Assembly (NCBI RefSeq): GCF_018882085.1
Contig: NZ_JACVPB010000008.1
Span: forward strand, 1-64,000
Length of the DNA: 64,000 nt
DNA from: Polynucleobacter sp. AP-Reno-20A-A9
GTDB lineage: Bacteria > Pseudomonadota > Gammaproteobacteria > Burkholderiales > Burkholderiaceae
Reading direction: 5' to 3'
In this document: positions 17,880 through 25,571 of the stretch, one piece after another
How positions within the stretch are numbered: position 1 is the first letter of the stretch
How the letters are laid out: each line of letters begins with the position of its first letter
The notes under the pieces: model-generated
Told to the model about the DNA's origin: nothing
Databases searched by the model: none
Seen by the model: the letters and a program-made list of their open reading frames with translations, nothing else
Translations under genes and position numbers: made by a program

Positions 17880-18851
17880 ATGAACTTTCAGTTCATCTTT
17901 ACTTTGATAGCGTTTACGGCCTTTTTTATAGGGCTGTCATATGCCATCTTTTCTTTTTTGAGGGTGCGATTTAGTCGCATTCGCAAGCGTGTGGATAGAA
18001 GGTTGGAGGCGATCTCATCGGACAATCAGCGGGCGACTTCTAAGCTGTCAGTGGTGATTTTATTTAGTTCATATCCCCGTTTTGATGCGTGGTTAAAGCA
18101 GCACTCAATAGCAGTCCAGGTTTATGAAGCTATTCAGAAGCTCAGATGGAACATTAGGGTCGATCAATTTTTGTTTCTTATTGCGATGATATTTGTTGTA
18201 ACTAATTTTGTATTTCTTGAGTTGGGTGCATCGGGCTTTCTTTCGCTTCTATTTTCATTAATCGCCGCTATTTGCCCATTGATTTATCTCAAGTTTAAAT
18301 TGGCCAAAAGACAGGTAAAGCTAGAGACTCAGTTACCCGAAATATTAGATTTTATTGCGCGTGCAATGCAAGCTGGTCATACCTTTGTCGGCTCATTGCA
18401 GATGGCCGCAAATGAATCGCGCGAGCCAATTGCCTCAGAGTTTCAGAAGACCTTTCAGGAGATTAGCTTTGGAAGATCAGTGCAGGAGTCTATGTCTGAC
18501 CTATCTGCTCGAATTGATTGCCCCGAAATGCGCTATTTTGCAGTTGCGGTATTTATTAACCAAGAGATTGGCGGTAATTTAGCCAGCTTAATCAATGGTG
18601 TTGCCAAGTTGATTCGTGAGCGTCTTCAGACAAAGATGACTCTTCATGCCATGACATCTGAAGCGCGTTCATCTGCTTGGATCCTGAGTATCATGCCGTT
18701 TGCCGTTGCACTTTTGATGGCCATAGTCAGGCCAGATTTTATTGGTGTCTTGTGGAGTGAGCAGCTCGGTAGGTCGATGGTTGGTTACACCCTGGTATTA
18801 ATGTTTATCGGCATCTTTTGGATGCAGCGCATGGCAAAGATCAGGGTCTAA
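17880..18851 (+). CDS. tadB: Tad inner-membrane platform protein TadB
   Basis: A 323-aa protein of the type II secretion F family, with an N-terminal helix, a pair of helices near residues 95-140, a cytoplasmic F domain (LPEILDFIARAMQAGHTFVGSLQ) and C-terminal helices. It begins immediately after the tadA stop. With TadC it forms the membrane platform driven by TadA. Confidence 0.94.
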   Translation: MNFQFIFTLIAFTAFFIGLSYAIFSFLRVRFSRIRKRVDRRLEAISSDNQRATSKLSVVILFSSYPRFDAWLKQHSIAVQVYEAIQKLRWNIRVDQFLFLIAMIFVVTNFVFLELGASGFLSLLFSLIAAICPLIYLKFKLAKRQVKLETQLPEILDFIARAMQAGHTFVGSLQMAANESREPIASEFQKTFQEISFGRSVQESMSDLSARIDCPEMRYFAVAVFINQEIGGNLASLINGVAKLIRERLQTKMTLHAMTSEARSSAWILSIMPFAVALLMAIVRPDFIGVLWSEQLGRSMVGYTLVLMFIGIFWMQRMAKIRV

Positions 18852-18859
18852 GCGCATTT

Positions 18860-19810
18860 ATGGAAATTATCCGCATCCTCATTTTTATCCTCCTGTTTGT
18901 ATTGATTACAAGCTCGAGTTACTACATCATCATTCGCTACTTTTCTGAGCGCTCTATTCATCGTCGCTTGGGATCAATACGCACCGAGACTTTGGACGAG
19001 CTAAATCCATTGCGCACTCGTTTAGAGATTTTCTCTAAAAATATGCTTACCAAGCTAATCAACTTCTCGATGCCTGATGAGGAATGGGAAAGCTCTCGCT
19101 TTCGCATACGCTTTATGAGAGCTGGATATTACCGTGAGCTCGATGCCCTGATTTTCTTTGCTCTCAAAACAGTGCTCACTCTTGTATTGCCCATCTTATA
19201 TGTTCTGATTTCATTAATAGGCCGATCATCCAGCTCTTTGCTAAGCATTCTTTCTGTGGCTGTTTTGCTCTCTGGAATTGGTTATTACTTGCCCGATATA
19301 TGGCTCTCAAGAAAAGTCAAAGAGAGAAAGCAGCAAATTTTTGAAAGTCTTCCTAACGCGTTGGATCTGATGCGCGTATGCATTAGTGCTGGCCTAGGTC
19401 TTGATTCTGCCATTGAGCGGGTAGGCAAGGAGTTGCAGATTGAAAGTAAGGCCCTTGCTCAGGAGTTCCATATTCTAAATTTAGAGCTTCGTACGGGCGC
19501 CACTCGTGAAAATGCTTTGAAAAACTTAGCCGATCGCACAGGTGTCGAGGATATTCATGCCCTGGTTGCCATGTTGATTCAAACTGAGCACTTTGGTACC
19601 AGTATTTCTGAAGCGTTAAAAGTTCACGCCGACTCCTTAAGAGAGAAGCGTGCTTTGATGGCTCAGGAGGTGGCTGCAACGATTCCGGTCAAAATGACAA
19701 TTCCTTTGATACTCTGTATTTTTCCAGCCTTGATGGTGGTCTTACTGGGCCCTGCAATTATTACCATTGGAAAATCCCTTTCTCCTATTTTCAATGGCAT
19801 AGCCAAATAA
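18860..19810 (+). CDS. tadC: Tad inner-membrane platform protein TadC
   Basis: A 316-aa paralogue of TadB: N-terminal helix, middle helix pair, F domain with LPNALDLMRVCISAGLGLDSAIERV, C-terminal helices. A longer frame from 18818 overlaps the end of tadB, but ATG at 18860 begins a normal membrane anchor (MEIIRILIF), so I take it. It is the last core pilus gene before two unrelated genes. Confidence 0.93.
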   Translation: MEIIRILIFILLFVLITSSSYYIIIRYFSERSIHRRLGSIRTETLDELNPLRTRLEIFSKNMLTKLINFSMPDEEWESSRFRIRFMRAGYYRELDALIFFALKTVLTLVLPILYVLISLIGRSSSSLLSILSVAVLLSGIGYYLPDIWLSRKVKERKQQIFESLPNALDLMRVCISAGLGLDSAIERVGKELQIESKALAQEFHILNLELRTGATRENALKNLADRTGVEDIHALVAMLIQTEHFGTSISEALKVHADSLREKRALMAQEVAATIPVKMTIPLILCIFPALMVVLLGPAIITIGKSLSPIFNGIAK

Positions 19811-19842
19811 GGTCGCAATTTTCTGCTCTTGACGAGTAATCC

Positions 19843-20895
19843 ATGCAGCATCTAACTGTCGCTAACAAATCCCAACATCTCAAGGCGATAGATGCGATTC
19901 GTTGCCTATGTGCTTTATATGTCATGTTTGGGCACATTCAGCCGCCACTTATAAACCTGCCTTCATCGCTTCAGGCACTACTAACCCTAGGCATAAGTGA
20001 TGGGGGGTGGGCGGTCATGATATTTTTCGTTATTTCTGGCCTTTGTATTCATCTGCCGTATGCATCTGGCGCCCCCTTCGATTCAAATCGTTTCCTGGTA
20101 TCTCGATTCTGTCGTATTGCTATCCCGCTCTTTTGTGCTGCATTGTTATCTTGGCTTGTGCAGGCAAATTTGGATAAAGTTTTATGGTCTCTTTACTGCG
20201 AGATGATGTATTACCTTGCTTATCCATACTTGCGCATATTATTTCTGCGCTTTTCGATCTCCAAAGTCCTGTTCTTTGCGCTGATTGCGGCATTGCTCAC
20301 CGCTTTTCTTCCTGATCATAATCATGGAAATTTCTTTTATTTCGATAATCCCATTGCACCGATTGCAACTGCAGTCTTGGGATTACCTATTTGGTTGCTT
20401 GGCTGTCTTCTAGCGCAAACGATTGTTGAGAAAAAACAGGTCGCGTTTAACCATGTTGTTGGCTTAAGGATTGCTATTATTTTTCTTGGACTCGCTTTGC
20501 CGGTCCTGAGTTTTTTAGATGAAGTCATTCCAAATTTCCCTAATATATTTCTCTTAAATACTAAGTATTCATTTCTGATTTTTAGCCCATTTATTTATTG
20601 GTGGCTTTATGCTGAAATCAGCCAAAAAAACGTGCCTTATTTATTTAACCTGTTTAAACCTTTGGGGGTCGGAGCTTACTCAATCTACCTGATGCATGTA
20701 TTGAGTATTTCCGTCTTTATTGTTTTGCCAATCAATTTTGGCTCATATCTGAATTGGTTAACGATTATTTCAATTGCGCTATGTATGTCGGTTGGTTTTT
20801 ACTTCCTGATAGAAAAGCCATCGCATTTGCTTGGCCGATATTTTCTCAATAGCGGGAGAAGTCCCTTGAAACTGAATGGGATCAAGGTCAAATGA
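19843..20895 (+). CDS. Membrane acyltransferase (acyltransferase 3 family)
   Basis: A 350-aa protein with about ten transmembrane helices. It begins with the family hallmark DAIRCLCALYVMFGH, whose His is the proposed catalytic residue, then WAVMIFFVISGLCI and RFCRIAIPLF. Such enzymes O-acetylate or O-acylate surface sugars or lipids. It starts 32 bases after tadC and overlaps the next gene by four bases, so it may modify a surface glycan linked to pilus or cellulose function (inference). Confidence 0.88.
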   Translation: MQHLTVANKSQHLKAIDAIRCLCALYVMFGHIQPPLINLPSSLQALLTLGISDGGWAVMIFFVISGLCIHLPYASGAPFDSNRFLVSRFCRIAIPLFCAALLSWLVQANLDKVLWSLYCEMMYYLAYPYLRILFLRFSISKVLFFALIAALLTAFLPDHNHGNFFYFDNPIAPIATAVLGLPIWLLGCLLAQTIVEKKQVAFNHVVGLRIAIIFLGLALPVLSFLDEVIPNFPNIFLLNTKYSFLIFSPFIYWWLYAEISQKNVPYLFNLFKPLGVGAYSIYLMHVLSISVFIVLPINFGSYLNWLTIISIALCMSVGFYFLIEKPSHLLGRYFLNSGRSPLKLNGIKVK

Positions 20896-21344
20896 ACTGT
20901 CCCTTTTGTGGCGCATTACTTGATTCCACCATCATGCTGCATCAGTGCACGCATTGCGGAGCTTCTATTTTTTACGGAATAGAAGGGTATTCAAAGAGTC
21001 ATGCTGATTCATTACTTCAGGCCGAAGCAATGCAATCGCGCCTTAAACATGAGCAAGAGGCGGAAAAAGAGCAAAAGGAATTGTTTAGTTCTACTCAGTA
21101 CCGGGATGGTATTGTGCGGAAACAAAAGAAGGGCCACCTGCAAACGATTCTTGAAGCCACTGGAATGGCTGCGCTTTACGCATCCATATTCATGGTGATT
21201 ACCTCGCCATTGCTTTATTTCTTGGTGCAGCCACGTTTACTCAAGTCATACTCTGTTGTTTCTTTAATTGCGGGTTCTTACCTTTTTTACTTTCTTTTTG
21301 GTTTGGCGGTTTTTTATGTAACCAGCCGATCCTTGTCTGACTAA
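20892..21344 (+). CDS. Zinc-ribbon membrane protein of unknown function
   Basis: A 150-aa protein. Residues 3-22 hold CPFCGALL and CTHCGAS, a four-cysteine zinc ribbon; a charged helix rich in Glu, Lys and Gln follows (residues 40-75), then two C-terminal membrane helices. The ribbon probably faces the cytoplasm. The ATG overlaps the acyltransferase stop by four bases, so the two are coupled. Function unknown. Confidence 0.7.
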   Translation: MNCPFCGALLDSTIMLHQCTHCGASIFYGIEGYSKSHADSLLQAEAMQSRLKHEQEAEKEQKELFSSTQYRDGIVRKQKKGHLQTILEATGMAALYASIFMVITSPLLYFLVQPRLLKSYSVVSLIAGSYLFYFLFGLAVFYVTSRSLSD

Positions 21345-21384
21345 TGAGCTTGCTTAATCAAAAGTATTGGGGGTACCATAAACC

Positions 21385-22581
21385 ATGTGCCATAAAAAAA
21401 TAGACTCTCGTAATGAATTGTCTGATGCTGAAAGCGGGGCAGTTCTTCCCTTTTTTGCAATTCTATTGGTAGTGCTTCTTGGGTTTGCTGCCTTTGCCGT
21501 AGATTTTGGTTTTGCTTATATGCGTCAAGCCCAGCTACAGTCAGTTGCCGATGCAGAAGCGTTAGCCTGCGCTAGGACCTATAGCACCTGCACTAGTGGT
21601 GGAGACCAATTTCCACTAACCAATCCGTATGGATTTACCATCGCCACTACAAATTCAGTAACCTGCCCAAATACAGCCACTCAAAATAATTGCGTTCAAG
21701 CAACAGCCTCGACCAGTTGGAATACCTTTTTCTTGCCGCTTTTTGGCTTTAATACCCTGAATTTGAGCAAAACAGCCATAGCAGGAAAGCGAGCGACTGG
21801 GGATGCTTTAATTATCCGCGGTGTGGTTTCCATGAATGGCAATCACATCATGACGGTATCTGGTGGGTCAGTGGCTGTTGGTGGAGGAATTTCAACCACG
21901 AATCAGTCGGGTATAGATGCAACCGGCACAGGAGCAACCATTACCGTTTATAACAACTCAACCAATAGTTGCGGTAGCTGCACTCCATCGGTTCTAAGCA
22001 ATGGCGCGGTTCTTCCCTCTCCTCCCGCTTACACACCTCCATCATCTCCAACAGTCAGAACGGCCCCCGTTTGCGTGAGTAATGTCGGAACCTTTCTTCC
22101 GGGTACTTATTCAGCAGCCGTATCCATGTCTTGTGCAAGTAATACCTTAACTGCTGGAACATACTATTTCAACGGTGGTTTTGATAATAACGGCAATACT
22201 CTGACTGGAACGGGCGTGACAATTATTGTTGGCGTGGACAAAGCTTTTAATCTAAGTGGAACCGTTAATTTAAACAGTAGCAATGGTTCATCGACTTGTG
22301 GAACTGCAGGTGGCGGCATGGTTGTATATCAACCGGTAACACTCACCAATACCTTTCAATCTATTAGTGTGGCGGGGGCGGGCAATAACATCACTCTGAC
22401 GGGAAAAGTGCAATTGCCTAATACGGACTTTACCTTCAAAGGGTCTCCAACCTCGTTCTCAGTAACAGGGTCTTTGTACGCCAATTCACTTACATTGAAG
22501 GGCAATATGAGTGCTGGTATTTCGGCTGACCCATGTCAAAACATCAACTTAGGTGCTGGTACGACAATATTGGTTCAGTAA
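21385..22581 (+). CDS. TadG-like pilus-locus protein
   Basis: A 398-aa protein. Residues 15-60 form the Tad_N/TadE-G prepilin-like segment (ESGAVLPFFAILLVVLLGFAAFAVDFGFAYMRQAQLQSVADAEALA). The remaining 340 residues are Thr/Ser/Gly/Asn-rich, beta-forming and extracytoplasmic, with several cysteine pairs; they resemble repeat-built adhesive domains rather than the von Willebrand factor A domain of classical TadG. It probably acts at the pilus tip or outer face (inference). Its stop faces the tadE-like gene, 22 bases away. Confidence 0.8.
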   Translation: MCHKKIDSRNELSDAESGAVLPFFAILLVVLLGFAAFAVDFGFAYMRQAQLQSVADAEALACARTYSTCTSGGDQFPLTNPYGFTIATTNSVTCPNTATQNNCVQATASTSWNTFFLPLFGFNTLNLSKTAIAGKRATGDALIIRGVVSMNGNHIMTVSGGSVAVGGGISTTNQSGIDATGTGATITVYNNSTNSCGSCTPSVLSNGAVLPSPPAYTPPSSPTVRTAPVCVSNVGTFLPGTYSAAVSMSCASNTLTAGTYYFNGGFDNNGNTLTGTGVTIIVGVDKAFNLSGTVNLNSSNGSSTCGTAGGGMVVYQPVTLTNTFQSISVAGAGNNITLTGKVQLPNTDFTFKGSPTSFSVTGSLYANSLTLKGNMSAGISADPCQNINLGAGTTILVQ

Positions 22582-22603
22582 GTCAAACCCAATTGTTGGT
22601 TGA

Positions 22604-23038
22604 TTACTCGTGATACATCACGGCCGATGCAGTCAGGGCATTTGTTGAGCTGCCGACGATCCAGCCAATTTGAGTGAATGTATAGCTCACGGTTACCGTC
22701 ACAGTGGTGCCTGATGTTCCTGCACCAGTTGCGCTTGATGTTGATGTAGTGGCTCCACCAAAGGTAATAAGATTGGCTTGGGTGTAGCCATTAGCGATTT
22801 GACAGGGGTCTGCTGTGCCGCTGGCGGTACCAGAACAACTAATTGCGGCAGAAGTATTGATTGCCCCCCAGCGAGCGCCTTCTCGCGCAGCATTGGTAAT
22901 GACGGCCTGGTCATAGAGCAAAATCCCGTAATTGATGATGCCAAAAACAATCATCATTAGCAGAGGCAAAATTAATGCAAACTCAACGGCGGCTACGCCA
23001 CTGTCTCGCCTCTTGAATTGAATAATTGGATGGGTCAT
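22604..23038 (-). CDS. tadE: TadE-like pseudopilin
   Basis: A 144-aa minor pilin-like protein: short leader ending in Gly, then VAAVEFALILPLLMMIVFGIINYG with Glu at +5, and the TadE motif ITNAAREGARWG. The C-terminal domain is a small beta-rich extracytoplasmic part. It is convergent with the TadG-like gene and so is not in the same transcript as the rest of the locus, which is unusual. Confidence 0.92.
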   Translation of the reverse strand: MTHPIIQFKRRDSGVAAVEFALILPLLMMIVFGIINYGILLYDQAVITNAAREGARWGAINTSAAISCSGTASGTADPCQIANGYTQANLITFGGATTSTSSATGAGTSGTTVTVTVSYTFTQIGWIVGSSTNALTASAVMYHE

Positions 23039-23206
23039 GCGGATCTCATTTCTATTAAATATATTAGCGCAATTAATCCAATATTTGCGAGAAAAATATA
23101 GGCATTTCCCTGATTTTGGGCCATTCAGAGGTCTATAAGCTGTTACGATTAAGTCTCAATAGGTCTAATTTTGGGAATGACTTTGTCTTTTATCTCACCC
23201 CTTTAA

Positions 23207-24523
23207 ATGCAGTTAACTAATCAAATATTCTATTTTGCGGTTTTCATCACCTTTTTAGGCTTGATGTCCTCCTTCTTTTGGGGGAAGGGTGATCAGAAAG
23301 ATCAATACCGCGTCTTCTATTGGCCCTTTGCGCTGGGCCTCCTTGCTACATCATCACTCGCTTTTTTCATTGCCCCTTGGGTTGGCAAGTGGCTGCTCAT
23401 TGTTGGCAACTTCACTTTGCTGGCCGGAACAATTTGTATTTCGCTTTTGTTTAGCAAATGGAATAACTCACTCACTCTAGCCAAAAAGACGCTTGCGAGT
23501 ATTTTGTTTGTTGGGGTGTTTTGTGCCTATTTATATCTAGTAGCTTACGGGCAAACACAACAACGTATTCACCTATTGAATACCGCTCTGGCTCTGGTCT
23601 CCTTGTGGCAGTTGAGCACGCTGCTTCGAATTATGCGAACAGAGGATGCTTATCAAATCAAGTTATTAATTGCAGTGGAATTATTTCAGTTGTGCGCACG
23701 TGTATTGCGTTCGGTAGTTTTGATATTGCATCCAGATCCAACTCTCGTGAGTCTATATCAAGAGGACATGCTTGGGTTCTCGCTGCGGATTTCTTCGTTC
23801 TTATCGAACACGGTAGTTTGTATTTTGATTTCCAACTACTATATTGAAAAGTTAATGCAAGTACAGCAAAAGAGTGCTCATGCGATCGAGAGAGGTATGT
23901 TGCAAAGCTTAAATGCTTTATCGATGGTTCGTGATAATGAAACGGGGAATCATATTCTTCGAACAAAAAAATATTTACGGTCAATTGCCTCCAAGCTCCG
24001 CGAAATGGGCGTCTACAAAGATGATTTGAGTGCTGAGGCTATTGATGCAATGGCAAAGGCAGCGCCATTGCACGACATTGGCAAGGTGGGCATACCAGAC
24101 CATATTCTTAAAAAGAATGGCCCCCTTACCCAGGAGGAGTGGGTCATCATGAAGACGCATACTTCTCTGGGGGAGCAGGTGCTCGAGGCTGCAAAGGTAG
24201 AGGACGCTAAACATACCGATATATTGGATGCTGCGATTGAAATTGCAGGTGGTCACCATGAGAACTGGGATGGCTCTGGCTATCCTCGAGGATTGGCTGG
24301 TCTGGCTATTCCATTGTCTGCCCGAATTATGTCTTTAGCGGATATGTACGATGCCCTGGTGAGTGAGCGTGTTTATAAAAATCGTTGGTCTCATGAGGAT
24401 GCATGCACAGAAATCTTGCGCTTAAGTGGTACTCGTTTTGACCCCGCTGTAGTAGAGGCATTCATGTTGGAGCGGAATCATTTTCTTGAAATTGCCAATA
24501 CCTATCAGGATGCGGAAGCATGA
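23207..24523 (+). CDS. Membrane HD-GYP c-di-GMP phosphodiesterase
   Basis: A 438-aa protein. The first 220 residues carry seven hydrophobic helices as a sensor. The rest is an HD-GYP domain with the metal-ligand motifs intact: [15 protein letters not shown] near residue 288, [23 protein letters not shown] and ADMYDAL. It should hydrolyse c-di-GMP. It lies 11 bases before dgkA and upstream of the cellulose genes in the same direction, so it probably tempers the c-di-GMP that activates cellulose synthase. A short copy of its N-terminus occurs at 35145. Confidence 0.93.
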   Translation: MQLTNQIFYFAVFITFLGLMSSFFWGKGDQKDQYRVFYWPFALGLLATSSLAFFIAPWVGKWLLIVGNFTLLAGTICISLLFSKWNNSLTLAKKTLASILFVGVFCAYLYLVAYGQTQQRIHLLNTALALVSLWQLSTLLRIMRTEDAYQIKLLIAVELFQLCARVLRSVVLILHPDPTLVSLYQEDMLGFSLRISSFLSNTVVCILISNYYIEKLMQVQQKSAHAIERGMLQSLNALSMVRDNETGNHILRTKKYLRSIASKLREMGVYKDDLSAEAIDAMAKAAPLHDIGKVGIPDHILKKNGPLTQEEWVIMKTHTSLGEQVLEAAKVEDAKHTDILDAAIEIAGGHHENWDGSGYPRGLAGLAIPLSARIMSLADMYDALVSERVYKNRWSHEDACTEILRLSGTRFDPAVVEAFMLERNHFLEIANTYQDAEA

Positions 24524-24534
24524 TTTAAATAGCA

Positions 24535-24879
24535 ATGCAGAAAAATAAAAATATATTTGCCGCAACTCGTAATGCCTTTGATGGTATTAAAGAGTTAATT
24601 AAAGAAAAGTCAGTTCTCAGGGAATTAGTCTTGGTGGCATTTGCCATTATTTATTTCTGCTACAAGCCCAATGTCTACACCGTATTGGTGGCGGTGTTAT
24701 CGCTGGTTCTGTTGGCAGTCGAGGCATTGAATACTGCCATTGAAAAGACCTGTGATTTGATTACCTTGGATCATCATCCTGAAATTAAAAAGATTAAGGA
24801 TCTCGGCGCGGCAGCGGTATTCATCATCGTGCTCACTATTGGGTTGATCTTTATCCGTTATTTATCCCCATTTTTCTGA
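24535..24879 (+). CDS. dgkA: Diacylglycerol kinase
   Basis: A 114-aa integral membrane kinase that phosphorylates diacylglycerol to phosphatidate. It shows the family pattern: N-terminal amphipathic helix, AFDGIKELIKEKSVLRELVL, the catalytic EALNTAIEKTCDLIT motif and KKIKDLGAAAV in the third helix. Length is normal. In a cellulose operon it could recycle the diacylglycerol released when BcsG transfers phosphoethanolamine from phospholipid to cellulose (inference). Its TGA overlaps the next ATG. Confidence 0.93.
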   Translation: MQKNKNIFAATRNAFDGIKELIKEKSVLRELVLVAFAIIYFCYKPNVYTVLVAVLSLVLLAVEALNTAIEKTCDLITLDHHPEIKKIKDLGAAAVFIIVLTIGLIFIRYLSPFF

Positions 24880-25571
24880 TGAGTCATTTTCTAAGTGCCT
24901 TTGAGATAAATATCATTCCAAGAAATGATGTCGGGGTATCAGATGAGAGCTCAAATTTTGCTGTACGTGAAAAATTAACGCATCTCATTGCAAGGATTTG
25001 TAAAGCCTATCATGGGGTTGTGCTGGATCATTCTGATGGCAAACTGATTTATGCGTTCGATCAGGTTAGTTTTGCTGCGCTAGCTTGTGTAGCCATTCAG
25101 ATAGAGGCTGATTTATTAAATTCCAAAAATCATGTGAACCCTATAGGTTTGGTTGCCATCGGAATTGTTGCGCTCGTTAACCCTTTTACCGGCTTACGAG
25201 AAGACGAGCGCTCCAAGCAGCTTGTGGTTTTTATGGCCGAGGCAGCAGGTGCTGGGGAGCTTTATCTATCCGAAGGCGCTTATGACAGCTTAAAAAATCC
25301 AGAGTTACTTCTGTGTCGCTTTACGAGGCAGCTACTGAGAACGGGTGAAGATCGCGCGCTCAATGCCTATGAGGTCTTTTGGAGCCCCACTGAGGTTGAT
25401 TTAGGTAAGCTGCAAAAAGACCCCAATGCAATTGATTTGGAGCTTCAGCCGATTCGTTCCTTTGGTCTGAAATTAGTGGCTGGGATACTGTTGCTGTTTT
25501 TTGGAGTGCTCATGCTGACTATAGGCTATGAAGCCCTTTGGGCATGGTTTATTCAATTGGTGCATCGCTAA
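24879..25571 (+). CDS. Cyclase-fold-like protein with C-terminal membrane anchor
   Basis: A 230-aa protein. Residues about 25-165 have the pattern of a class III nucleotide cyclase homology domain (HGVVLDHSDGKLIYAF; AALACVAIQIEADLL; GLVAIGIVAL; AGAGELYLSEGAYDSL), but the metal-binding aspartates are not evident, so it is probably catalytically dead. One or two hydrophobic segments lie at residues 190-225. It is coupled on both sides: its start overlaps the dgkA stop, and its stop overlaps the bcsA start by one base. That position suggests a regulatory role in cellulose synthesis. The fold is my inference from pattern only. Confidence 0.5.
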   Translation: MSHFLSAFEINIIPRNDVGVSDESSNFAVREKLTHLIARICKAYHGVVLDHSDGKLIYAFDQVSFAALACVAIQIEADLLNSKNHVNPIGLVAIGIVALVNPFTGLREDERSKQLVVFMAEAAGAGELYLSEGAYDSLKNPELLLCRFTRQLLRTGEDRALNAYEVFWSPTEVDLGKLQKDPNAIDLELQPIRSFGLKLVAGILLLFFGVLMLTIGYEALWAWFIQLVHR

